Source of the DNA: Nakamurella leprariae
Lineage (GTDB): Bacteria > Actinomycetota > Actinomycetes > Mycobacteriales > Nakamurellaceae
Direction: 5' to 3'
Length of the DNA stretch: 64,000 nucleotides
NCBI RefSeq assembly: GCF_016918035.1
Contig: NZ_JAERWK010000019.1
Span: 1 to 64,000, forward strand
Shown piece by piece: positions 35,340-43,441 of the stretch; positions within the stretch are counted from its first letter, which is position 1; every line of letters begins with the position of its first letter. A program made the position numbers and the translations under genes. The notes beneath the pieces were generated by a model, which saw only the letters and a list, made by a program, of their open reading frames with translations, made no database searches and was not told the DNA's origin.

Positions 35340-35914
35340 CGCCCTCCGGCCGGGCGACCGGACGCCGCCGGGACGGCCCCGAGCGGGACGGCCCCGAGCG
35401 GGACGGCCAGCGTTCCCTGGTCTACGACGCCGAGCAGCTGGTCCGCGGGGCGTTCGACCGTGCGGTCGACGGCCGGTCCGCGGCCACGGTGCAGGTGGCC
35501 GGGTCCACCGTCACGCTGCCGGTGGAGCGCCGTTTCGCGTCGGTCGAGTCCGTGCAGGCCTACCTGGCCGCCGTGACGGCGCTGCCCTGGATCCGGGCGC
35601 GGTGGCCCCGCGCCGTCGAACCGGTCACCGTCCGGGCCCGGGCCGGCGCCGGCCGGGCCCACTACGAGCGGGCCGGTGCGGTCCTCGCGGTACCGGTGGG
35701 TCGCGACGCCGACGGTCGGCCGTGGGCGCTGCGGGAACTGGTCGTGTTGCACGAGCTGGCCCACCACCTGGCGGCGGACGACCAGCTCCGGCTGGCCCCG
35801 CACGGGCCGGCGTTCGTCGGACGGTTCCTCGACCTGGTCGACGGCGTGATCGGTCCGGAGGCCGCGTTCCTGCTCCGGGTCACCCTGCTGCAGCTGGGTG
35901 CCCAGGTCGGGTGA
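35336..35914 (+). CDS. TIGR04338 family putative metallohydrolase
   Basis: This is a 192-residue protein with a zincin-like motif HELAHHLAADDQ (about residues 139-150), preceded by WALRELVVL, and HGPAFVGRFLDLVDGVIG downstream as the third ligand region. The conserved start SLVYDAEQLVRGAFDRA matches TIGR04338. The first 27 residues are coded by a short tandem repeat (see findings) that gives RDGPERDGPERDGQ. ATG 35336 overlaps the DUF2786 stop. It is probably a zinc peptidase-like enzyme of unknown substrate. Confidence 0.85.
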   Translation: MTPSGRATGRRRDGPERDGPERDGQRSLVYDAEQLVRGAFDRAVDGRSAATVQVAGSTVTLPVERRFASVESVQAYLAAVTALPWIRARWPRAVEPVTVRARAGAGRAHYERAGAVLAVPVGRDADGRPWALRELVVLHELAHHLAADDQLRLAPHGPAFVGRFLDLVDGVIGPEAAFLLRVTLLQLGAQVG

Positions 35915-35956
35915 TCGGGCCGCGTATCCGGCGCCGTCGGTGGGCACCTGTTCCGC

Positions 35957-36430
35957 ATGATCGACGCCTCCACCGCGACCACCCCGTCCCTGCTCGCCCG
36001 GTTCGGATTCGCCAAGCATCCCGAGCGGCCCGTCGCGCACCCGCGCCCGGACGGGGCGTCCGATGCACTCGTCGACGCCGCCGGCAAGGTGTCGGCCGCG
36101 TTCGAGGTCATCGAGCAGGCCCGCGGTCTGCTCTACGGGTTCCACCGGATGAGCGGCGAGGCCGATCTGGCGCTCCAGGACGCGGTGTCGGCGCTGCGCG
36201 AGGCCGGTGCCACCGAGCTCGCCGACGACATCGACCAGGCGTTGGTGGGCCGGGACGTCCTCCCGGGCTTCTGGACCTTCCAGCTCGTCGAGCAGTACGA
36301 CGAGCACTACTTCCAGGTCTTCCGGGCCGCGGCGGACCGGGTCCGGGACGACCTGATGGGCGGTGCCCCGCACGTGTTCGAGGCCGAGATGAAGGCGCGC
36401 GAGCAGGACGGCGGACCCGGAGCCGACTGA
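35957..36430 (+). CDS. conserved hypothetical helical protein
   Basis: This is a 157-residue soluble protein with no recognised domain. It reads LLARFGFAKHPERPVAHPRP, then a helical body DALVDAAGKVSAAFEVIEQA, GLLYGFHRMSGEADLALQDA, FWTFQLVEQYDEHYFQVFRA and DLMGGAPHVFEAEMKARE. The Trp/Tyr/His-rich helix pattern (LVEQYDEHYF) and the closing VFEAEMK look conserved and enzyme-like, but I cannot assign a family. ATG 35957. It is 42 bases after the TIGR04338 gene on the same strand. Confidence 0.75.
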   Translation: MIDASTATTPSLLARFGFAKHPERPVAHPRPDGASDALVDAAGKVSAAFEVIEQARGLLYGFHRMSGEADLALQDAVSALREAGATELADDIDQALVGRDVLPGFWTFQLVEQYDEHYFQVFRAAADRVRDDLMGGAPHVFEAEMKAREQDGGPGAD

Positions 36431-36468
36431 CTGGAACGGACCCGCGTCCCGCCCGCGGTGGAGCCGCC

Positions 36469-36779
36469 GGCTACACGGCGGCGATCACCCGGCAGATCAC
36501 CGCGGCCGGCGAGGCATCGCCGAGTGTGCAGGCCGAGCTGACCACGCAGGTGGAGGGCCAGCTGCAGCGGTCGTTCGGCGGGGCGGTGCAAATCTCCGAG
36601 CAGTCTCCGCAGTACGCCGACCAGATCGCCGCGGCCGCAGTCGTTCCTGCACGGCGCCGACCGGGCAACACGGCGTCGGCGTCCTGGCCACGGTGGTCGG
36701 CGCCCTGCTGGTGTGGTGGCGGTGCCCAGCGCACGCGCGGGAACAGGCCCTGCTGGCCGAGTACAGCGGGTGTCGCGGC
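36469..36779 (+). pseudogene. C-terminal remnant of a DHA2-type MFS transporter
   Basis: One frame reads GYTAAITRQITAAGEASPSV, QAELTTQVEGQLQRSFGG and AVQISEQSPQYADQI, the extracellular loop before the last helix of an EmrB/QacA-type pump. After about 36,640 the match continues in another frame as VLATVVGALLVWWRCPAHAR and EQALLAEYS, the last helix and tail. A frameshift and loss of the first 400 or so residues make it a pseudogene. It converges with the CobW-like gene. Confidence 0.65.
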
Positions 36780-36806
36780 GACCGAGCCGAGTGCAGGCCG
36801 CCGAAC

Positions 36807-37889
36807 TCAGACCACCTGTTCCCGCAGACCCAGCCACGGGTCCAGTCCGTCGTCGACGTCGGACCACGCCCGCGGATGGGCGGCCAGCTCGTCGTCGGTG
36901 AGCAGAGCTCGCTCGAACGCCGCGGTGATCCTCGGCCGCTCGCCCTGCACGCCGGTGAAGGACAGCTGGGTGCGGGCGGGGGCACCGTCCCAGCCGCCGA
37001 GCCCGCGGACCAGCAGCTGGCCGCCGGCGGCGTCCCACGCGCAGGACTGCTCGGGCCGGGTGGGCAGCGCGAAGCAGCCGCGGCTGCGGACCGGGGCGTC
37101 GTGCAGGCTCTCGGCGATGAGCCGCCACCGCTGCGGGTGCAGGGGTCGCCGCGAGCGCAGCGTGATGGTCCAGATGCCGCCGTCCTGGGTGGGCGCTCCG
37201 GCCGGCAGCTCGCGCAGGTCGGCGCGCCGGGCGGCGGTACCCGGCCGGCGGTGCCGGCGCAGCAGGGACTCGGGACCGGCGTGCAGCAGGTCGGCGCGCT
37301 CGCTGTCGGCTGCCCGGAGTTGGTCGACCAGGGCACGGCCGGTGGGGCTGCCCCCGCTGGTCAGCACCAGGTCGGCCGGGGTCAGCTGGGCGGACAGCGC
37401 ATGCGACACGGACCGGGCGTCGGTGGGGCACAGCTGCCGGTCGTGGTCGGCCATCAGCGCGGTGCCCAGCAGGTCGGCCACCGCCCGGTCGAGGTCGACC
37501 AGGCTGACCACCGCGGCCAGGTGCACACCGAGCTCGGCGGCCAGCGACGCGGTGTCCAGCTGCCCGGCGAGTCCCAGCGGCGCCGCCCCGACCGGGAGCT
37601 GCACGACCACGGCGGTCGGCGGGCCCGAGCGACGGTGCCGGACCAGCGTGGCGAGGTCGTGCACGGTGTGGGAGGTGGTGGCGCACCCGGCGCAGCCGTC
37701 GGACAGATCGATCCGCTGGTCCTCCTGGACGCCGCCGAGGTCGCCGAGCACGCGGCGGAGCCGGCCGGAGCGGGCGTCGACCTCGTGCCGCAGCAGGACG
37801 GCACCGGGCAGATCGACGAGCAGGGCACCGCCGGCGACCTCCAACAGCACGGGGTCGATGCCGGACAACACCACGACGGGGACGGTCAC
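36807..37889 (-). CDS. CobW/COG0523-like protein without a P-loop
   Basis: This is a 360-residue protein related to the COG0523 family of metallochaperone GTPases. It keeps the N-terminal strand VPVVVLSGIDPVLLEVAGGA, the metal-binding-like SDGCAGCATTSHTVHDL (CxxC), VSLVDLDRA and the C-terminal CobW_C-like GIWTITLRSRRPLHPQRWR. The Walker A GxxGxGKT that should follow the first strand is absent, so it probably does not hydrolyse GTP in the normal way. Such P-loop-less forms are known in actinobacterial zinc/iron-response gene sets. GTG 37889. An IdeR/DtxR-like box lies just upstream, which suggests metal control. Confidence 0.75.
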   Translation of the reverse strand: MTVPVVVLSGIDPVLLEVAGGALLVDLPGAVLLRHEVDARSGRLRRVLGDLGGVQEDQRIDLSDGCAGCATTSHTVHDLATLVRHRRSGPPTAVVVQLPVGAAPLGLAGQLDTASLAAELGVHLAAVVSLVDLDRAVADLLGTALMADHDRQLCPTDARSVSHALSAQLTPADLVLTSGGSPTGRALVDQLRAADSERADLLHAGPESLLRRHRRPGTAARRADLRELPAGAPTQDGGIWTITLRSRRPLHPQRWRLIAESLHDAPVRSRGCFALPTRPEQSCAWDAAGGQLLVRGLGGWDGAPARTQLSFTGVQGERPRITAAFERALLTDDELAAHPRAWSDVDDGLDPWLGLREQVV

Positions 37890-37912
37890 AACGGCACTCC
37901 AGGTCGTTCGGG

Positions 37913-37931
37913 TGAGGCAAGGCTAACCATG
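37913..37931 (-). promoter_or_regulatory. partial IdeR/DtxR-type iron box
   Basis: TGAGGCAAGGCTAACCATG matches 13 of 19 positions of the iron-box consensus TTAGGTTAGSCTAACCTAA, with the right half AGGCTAACC intact. It lies 24-42 bases upstream of the CobW-like start, where an operator would be expected. The rest of the 300-base gap to the amidotransferase gene shows only a possible TAGCGT -10 near 38147 for the rightward gene. Confidence 0.5.
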
Positions 37932-38189
37932 CTGACCCCGATCTGTCTCCCCCCGGTCAGCGTGAGATGGCGCTCGTTCACCCGCCGGACACCGGAGACA
38001 TCCGGCGGTTGCCGGCGGCGACCACCCGGTTCCCGGACGGGTGATCGGTGCCCGCCCGGCGTCCACCCCGGCGGCGTCCAGCCGGCCCTTCACCACACCG
38101 GGTGACCCTCGTAACCTCGAAATGTCACCGACACACGACGTGGTTAGCGTGAGCGCCACTCGGCCCGACGAAGATCAACGGGAGGCCCG

Positions 38190-39983
38190 ATGTGCGGCCT
38201 GTGCGGCGAAGTCCGCTTCGACGGTGCGGCACCGGATCTCGCCGCCGTCGACCGGATGTCCTGCCGGATGGAGCCGCGCGGGCCCAACGGTCAGGGCGTC
38301 TGGCAGAGCGGTCCGGTGGCCCTGGCCCACCGGCGGCTGGCCATCATCGACCTGTCCGCGGCCGGCGCGCAGCCGATGGTGGAGAGCGCGCTGGGGTTGT
38401 CGGTCGTCTTCAACGGCTGCATCTACAACTACCGGGAACTGCGCGACGAGCTCCGCGCGGCCGGCTACGAGTTCTTCTCCATGTCCGACACCGAGGTGGT
38501 GGCCAAGGCGTACCACCGCTGGGGCACCGACTGCGTCCGGCACTTCAAGGGCATGTTCGCCTTCGCGGTGTCGGAACGGGCCACCGGCCGGCTGGTGCTG
38601 GCCCGTGATCGCCTCGGCATCAAGCCGCTCTACCTGAGCCATCGCGGGGACCGGCTGCGGTTCGCCTCCAGCCTGCCCGCGCTGCTCGCCGCCGGTGACG
38701 TCGACACCTCGATCGACCCGGTGGCCCTGCACCACTACATGACCTTCCATGCGGTGGTCCCCCCACCGCGGACCATCCTGACCGGGGTGCGCAAGCTCCC
38801 GCCGGCCACGGTCCGCGTCTACGAGCCGGACGGCCGGTCCACCGACACGGTCTACTGGTCGCCGTCGCACGACCGCCGGGCCGAGGACGCCGGGCTGACC
38901 CAGCAGGACTGGCAGGACCGGGTGCTCGACGGGCTGCGCACCGCGGTGCGCCGGCGCATGGTCGCCGACGTGCCGGTCGGCGTGCTGCTGTCCGGCGGCA
39001 TCGACTCCAGCGTCATCGTCGCGCTGCTGGCCGAGCAGGGCCAGCACGGGCTGCAGACGTTCAGCATCGGCTTCGAGCGGGTGGGTGACCGGGAGGGCGA
39101 CGAGTTCGTCTTCTCCGACCTGGTCGCCCGGGAGTTCGACACCGACCACCACCGGATCATGGTCCCGACCGCCGACCTGTTCACCGAGGTGGACGGGATG
39201 CTCGACGCGATGAGCGAGCCGATGGTCAGTCACGACTGCATCGCCTTCTACCTGTTGTCCAAGTACGTCTCGCGGTCGGTGAAGGTGGTGCAGTCCGGGC
39301 AGGGCGCGGACGAGATCCTGGCCGGCTACGACTGGTACCCGCCGCTGGCCGCCGTCGTGGACGACGACCTGGACGGGGCGCTGAGCACCTACTCGGGCCG
39401 GTTCTTCGATCGCACCCACGCCGAGCTCGCGCAGATCCTGATGCCGCCCTGGCTGGCCCCGGACGATCCGAGCCGCGCGCTGGCCGCCGCACACTTCGCC
39501 CGCCCGGGCGCGGGTGGCGCCCTGGACCGGGCGCTGCGGTTGGACTCGCAGGTGATGCTGGTCGACGACCCCGTCAAGCGTGTCGACACCATGACCATGG
39601 CCTGGGGTCTGGAGGCCCGGGTCCCGTTCCTGGACCACGAGTTCGTCGAACTGGCGGCGGCGGTGCCGCCGGCTCTGAAGCTGGCGCAGCAGGGCAAGGG
39701 CGTGCTCAAGGAGGCGTCGCGCTCGGTGTTGCCCGCCGAGGTCATCGACCGGCCCAAGGGGCACTTCCCGGTGCCGGCGATCATCAACCTGCAGGGTCCG
39801 TACCTGGACCGGGTGGTGGACGCGTTGCACGCGCCGGAGGCCAAGCAGCGCGGGCTGTTCCGCCCGCAGTACGTCCAGCACCTGCTCACCGACCCCAACC
39901 GGTTCCGGACCAACCTCGGGTCCAACCAGCTCTGGCAGATCGGTCTGCTCGAGATGTGGCTGCAGCACCACGGGGTGGGCTGA
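38190..39983 (+). CDS. asparagine-synthetase-type amidotransferase (N-acetylglutaminylglutamine amidotransferase-like)
   Basis: This is a 597-residue class II glutamine amidotransferase fused to an AsnB synthetase domain. Cys2 (after Met, in MCGLCGE) is the glutaminase nucleophile; RLAIIDLS, FNGCIYNYRELR and DTEVVAKAYHRWG complete that domain. The ATP-pyrophosphatase domain has VLLSGGIDSS at about residues 265-274 and SGQGADEILAGYDWYPPLA. Length and the MCGLCGE...RMEPRGPNGQG start match the group that amidates N-acetylglutaminylglutamine, an osmolyte. The usual partner, a GNAT/ATP-grasp synthetase, is not next to it; instead the next three genes are an S9 peptidase, a GCS2 ligase and a circularly permuted ATP-grasp. 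ATG 38190 has GGGAGG upstream. Confidence 0.88.
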   Translation: MCGLCGEVRFDGAAPDLAAVDRMSCRMEPRGPNGQGVWQSGPVALAHRRLAIIDLSAAGAQPMVESALGLSVVFNGCIYNYRELRDELRAAGYEFFSMSDTEVVAKAYHRWGTDCVRHFKGMFAFAVSERATGRLVLARDRLGIKPLYLSHRGDRLRFASSLPALLAAGDVDTSIDPVALHHYMTFHAVVPPPRTILTGVRKLPPATVRVYEPDGRSTDTVYWSPSHDRRAEDAGLTQQDWQDRVLDGLRTAVRRRMVADVPVGVLLSGGIDSSVIVALLAEQGQHGLQTFSIGFERVGDREGDEFVFSDLVAREFDTDHHRIMVPTADLFTEVDGMLDAMSEPMVSHDCIAFYLLSKYVSRSVKVVQSGQGADEILAGYDWYPPLAAVVDDDLDGALSTYSGRFFDRTHAELAQILMPPWLAPDDPSRALAAAHFARPGAGGALDRALRLDSQVMLVDDPVKRVDTMTMAWGLEARVPFLDHEFVELAAAVPPALKLAQQGKGVLKEASRSVLPAEVIDRPKGHFPVPAIINLQGPYLDRVVDALHAPEAKQRGLFRPQYVQHLLTDPNRFRTNLGSNQLWQIGLLEMWLQHHGVG

Positions 39984-40136
39984 GCCGTGGTCGCACCCGA
40001 ACAGCACCCCGGCCACCGCGACCCGGACCGCGCGGTGCCCGGCCGGCCCTGGCTCCCACCGCAACCGAGTCGTTCCCGGGCACGGTGGTTGGGCGTCGCC
40101 GGGATCGGGGAGGATCTGGGGCGTGAGGATCGGTTC

Positions 40137-42296
40137 GTGAGGGGTCACGTCGGCACCACTGTCATCGGGCCGTCGACGGCGGACCTGATCCGGACGATCG
40201 CCGCGGTGCCCGGGGCGTGGTGCCCGTCGCTGTCGCCGGACGGGCGGTCGGTCGCGTACATCACCGACCGCAGCGGCACCCCCCGGGTCGAGATCGCGGC
40301 GCTGGAGGATGATCTCGACCCGGAGCCGACGGACGACCCGACCTCGGTCGCTCCTGGTGTCGGGGTCTCGCTGCCCCGGCCGCTGACCACCGTGCTGGAC
40401 CAGGAGGCGATCTCGGTCGCCTGGTCGCCGGGCGGGCAGTGGTTGACCTACCTGGTGTCGCCGGCCGGGTCGATCCGGGCCGAGCTGCACGTGATGCGGC
40501 CGGACGGCTCGGAGCGTCGGTTGCTGGCCGGCGGTGGCCCGACCGAGACCGTGTTCGCCGGTGGGTGGGTCGGTGCCGACCGGTACGCGTTCTCGCTGGC
40601 CGACGGGGTGTCGCCGCACGCCGCCGTGTGTCTGGTCGACGTCGTCACCGGGGTGGTGCACACGGTGCCGGCCACCCACGACCGCGGCTTCTTCGTGGTG
40701 ACCTCGGTCAGCCCCGACGGCCGCCGGGTCCTGGCCCGGCGCGGTCCGCGGGGGCGCCGGCACCTGGTGCTGGCGCCCACCGGACTGGCCGGCGCGGCGG
40801 CGCCGCTCACCGAGCCGGATCCCTCCGCCGGCACCAGCCTGGTCCGGGTGCTGGGGGCCGACTTCGCGGAGGGGGCCGACCTCGGGGAGGACGGCCGCTT
40901 CGCCCTGGACGGGCGGACGATCTTCCTGCGCACCAACGCCGGCCGGGAACGCCTGGTGCTGGCCTCCGTCGAGCTGGACGACGACGGGACACCCGGTCCG
41001 ATGCGCGTCCGCGCGGCCCGCGACGACGCCGACCTGGAGGCGTACGCGGTCTTCGCCGACGGTGCGGTGGCCATGCTGGTCTGGAACGCCGGTGGTGTCA
41101 GCGAGGTGGAGACCCGGGAACTGGACGATGATCTCGGGAGAGATGGTCTCGGGGCGGGCCGACGGTCCGCGATGGTGGCGTTGCCGCAGCCGGTGCTGCC
41201 GGGCTGGTCGCTGCAGGGCGACGGGCGTTCGCTGGTGGTGGAACTCACCGGTCCGCGGTCACCGCGGTCGCTGTACCGGGTCGAATTGCAGGATGCGGTC
41301 GGTCCGTTGGAGGCCGCGTCCGGGGTGGACGGCGGGGCGGTGTTCACCGCCGGTGGGGTGAGCGCCGGGTCCGGTCGGGACGGGTCCAGCGCGGTGCTCG
41401 CCGGGTCGGACGCCCGCCCGGGACCGCTGCGCAGCCATCCCGCGCTGACCGATCGGGCGCCCGCGCCGTCCACCGCCCGGATCCGCCGCCTGCCGTCCAT
41501 GCCGCCCGTCGACGCACTGCCCGACCTGGTGGTGCCCACGCTGGAGCGCTACCGTGCCCCGGACGGCACTCCGCTGGAGGGCTGGCTGTACCGGCCGCGG
41601 TCGGCGCACGGCCCCGAGGCCACGGTCATCTCGCTGCACGGCGGCCCGGAGAGTCAGGAGCGGCCGGCGTACGGGCTGCTGTGCCAGTCGATGGTGGCCG
41701 CCGGGCTGACCGTCTTCGCCCCGAACGTGCGGGGTTCCACCGGCTACGGCCGGTCGTTCATGGAGTCCGACGACGGGGCGGCCCGGGAGACCTCGTTCCA
41801 GGACGTGCTGGCCACCGTCGAGCACCTGGTCGACGCCGGGCTGACCCGGCCCGAGGCGGTCGGCGTGTACGGCTGGTCGTACGGCGGCTACCTCGCGCTG
41901 ACCGCGCTGACCCGCTGGCCGGAGAAGTTCGCCGCCGGCGCCGCGCACGCCGGGATGTCCGACCTGGCCGGCTTCTACGCCGAGACCGAACCGTGGATGG
42001 CGGCCGCGTCGGTCCCCGAGTACGGCGACCCGGAGTCCGACGCCGAACTGCTGCGCCGACTGTCGCCGCTGACGCACATCTCGCGCGTGCAGGTGCCGGT
42101 GCTGCTGGTGCACGGGGACGCCGACACCAACGTCCCGGTCGGGGAGTCGGTGCGGGCGCACCAGGCGCTCAGGGCCAACGGCGTGCCGGCCGAGCTGCTG
42201 TTGCTGCGCGGCGAGGGGCACACCATCGTGGAGGCGTCCCGGCGCGCCGACCTCGCGGTCGCCGTGTCGACCTGGTTCACCCGGTGGCTGCCGTGA
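40137..42296 (+). CDS. S9 family prolyl oligopeptidase/acylaminoacyl peptidase
   Basis: This is about 719 residues: an N-terminal beta-propeller (SPDGRSVAYITDRSGTPRVE, VAWSPGGQWLTYLVS, SVSPDGRRVLARRGPRG) and a C-terminal alpha/beta hydrolase (EGWLYRPRSAHGPEATVISL, HGGPESQERP, GVYGWSYGGYLALTAL with nucleophile Ser581, HGDADTNVP with catalytic Asp and GEGHTI with His). No signal peptide, so it acts in the cytoplasm. GTG 40137 with GAGGA eight bases upstream is chosen; GTG 39987, four bases after the previous stop, would add 50 residues. It overlaps the next gene by GTGA. Its likely role is trimming or releasing a small peptide made by the flanking ligases. Confidence 0.87.
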   Translation: MRGHVGTTVIGPSTADLIRTIAAVPGAWCPSLSPDGRSVAYITDRSGTPRVEIAALEDDLDPEPTDDPTSVAPGVGVSLPRPLTTVLDQEAISVAWSPGGQWLTYLVSPAGSIRAELHVMRPDGSERRLLAGGGPTETVFAGGWVGADRYAFSLADGVSPHAAVCLVDVVTGVVHTVPATHDRGFFVVTSVSPDGRRVLARRGPRGRRHLVLAPTGLAGAAAPLTEPDPSAGTSLVRVLGADFAEGADLGEDGRFALDGRTIFLRTNAGRERLVLASVELDDDGTPGPMRVRAARDDADLEAYAVFADGAVAMLVWNAGGVSEVETRELDDDLGRDGLGAGRRSAMVALPQPVLPGWSLQGDGRSLVVELTGPRSPRSLYRVELQDAVGPLEAASGVDGGAVFTAGGVSAGSGRDGSSAVLAGSDARPGPLRSHPALTDRAPAPSTARIRRLPSMPPVDALPDLVVPTLERYRAPDGTPLEGWLYRPRSAHGPEATVISLHGGPESQERPAYGLLCQSMVAAGLTVFAPNVRGSTGYGRSFMESDDGAARETSFQDVLATVEHLVDAGLTRPEAVGVYGWSYGGYLALTALTRWPEKFAAGAAHAGMSDLAGFYAETEPWMAAASVPEYGDPESDAELLRRLSPLTHISRVQVPVLLVHGDADTNVPVGESVRAHQALRANGVPAELLLLRGEGHTIVEASRRADLAVAVSTWFTRWLP

Positions 42297-43441
42297 GCGG
42301 TTCGGTGCGGATCGGGGTCGAGGAGGAGTTCCACCTCGTCGACCCGGCGACCGGCGTGCTCAGCCCCGGGTCGACCGGGGTGCTGGCCGGGTTGCCCACC
42401 GGCGCCAGGTTCAAGCCCGAACTGATGGCGTCGGCGGTCGAGACCAATTCCGGGGTCTGCGGGACCCTGGACGGGCTGCGGGCCGACGTGATCGCGTCCC
42501 GCCGGGCGGTGGTCGAGGCGGCCGACGCGATCGGACTCGGGGTGATCGGCACCGGCGCGGCGCCGCTGTGGTCGCCGGAGGGCATCCCGGTGGTGCACAC
42601 CGAGCGGTACGAGGAGATGCGCGAGGACTACCGCAAACTGGCCGAGGAGCAGTTCATCTGCGGGTTGCAGGTGCACATTGACTGCCCCGACCGGGATCTC
42701 GGTGTCCGGGTGATGGTGCGGCTGCAGCCCTGGCTGCCCATCCTGCTGGCCCTGTCGGCCAGCTCGCCGTACTGGCAGGGCCGGGACACCGGCTACGCCA
42801 GTTACCGCACGATCGCCTGGCGGCGCTGGCCGACGGCCGGTCCGGTGCCCTGCGTCCGTTCGGCCGCCGAGTACGACGCCCTGGTCGACGCGCTGGTCGC
42901 GTCCGGCGTCGCCCACGACGACAAGATGATCTACTTCGACGCCCGCCCGGCGCTCGCCGCGCCGACGCTGGAGATCCGCATCTGCGACTCGGTCCCGCTG
43001 GTCGACGACGTCGTGCTGCTCGCCGGGCTGGCCCGGGCGCTGGTCTGCCGGGCCGTGGCGCGGGAGACGGCCGAGCCGGGCGGCGTCCTCCCGGTGCCGG
43101 TCGAGCTGCTGGAGGCGGCGCGGTGGCGGGCGGCCCGCTCCGGGCTGACCGGTGTGCTCCTGGACCCCCGCACCTTCCGACCCGTCCTCGCGGCCGAGGC
43201 GGTCGGCCTGCTGCTGGCCGAGGTCCGCGACGACGCGGAGCGGACCGGTGACGCCGCCGAGTTGGCCGAGCTGTGCGCGGCGTCGCTGGCCGACGGGGGC
43301 AGCGCCGCCCGGCAGCGGCGGGCGGTGGCCCGATCGGAGCACAGCACCAGGAGTGTCCGGGCGGCCGTCGATCTGCTGCGGGCGGAGACGCGGGCCACCG
43401 GCCGGGCCGGTCTCGGGGCGGGAACAGGAGCGATGGCGTGA
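42293..43441 (+). CDS. GCS2-family carboxylate-amine ligase (YbdK-like)
   Basis: This is a 382-residue protein of the glutamate-cysteine ligase type 2 family. It opens with VRIGVEEEFHLVDPATG (the GxEEEFxLVD signature) and has RFKPELMASAVETNSGVC, GTGAAPLWSP, EEQFICGLQVHIDCPD, and APTLEIRICDSVPLVDDVV, which together form the ATP/Mg and substrate site. Such enzymes join a carboxylate, often glutamate, to an amine. GTG 42293 overlaps the S9 stop and its own stop overlaps the next gene, so all are coupled. A true glutathione or mycothiol role is not implied; the substrate is unknown. Confidence 0.9.
   Translation: MSGSVRIGVEEEFHLVDPATGVLSPGSTGVLAGLPTGARFKPELMASAVETNSGVCGTLDGLRADVIASRRAVVEAADAIGLGVIGTGAAPLWSPEGIPVVHTERYEEMREDYRKLAEEQFICGLQVHIDCPDRDLGVRVMVRLQPWLPILLALSASSPYWQGRDTGYASYRTIAWRRWPTAGPVPCVRSAAEYDALVDALVASGVAHDDKMIYFDARPALAAPTLEIRICDSVPLVDDVVLLAGLARALVCRAVARETAEPGGVLPVPVELLEAARWRAARSGLTGVLLDPRTFRPVLAAEAVGLLLAEVRDDAERTGDAAELAELCAASLADGGSAARQRRAVARSEHSTRSVRAAVDLLRAETRATGRAGLGAGTGAMA

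Noticed and set aside
35128-37926. Plus-strand frame of 932 codons
   Set aside because: It runs through several genes in other frames and only a short part (36.47-36.64 kb) has real homology, which is annotated as a pump pseudogene.
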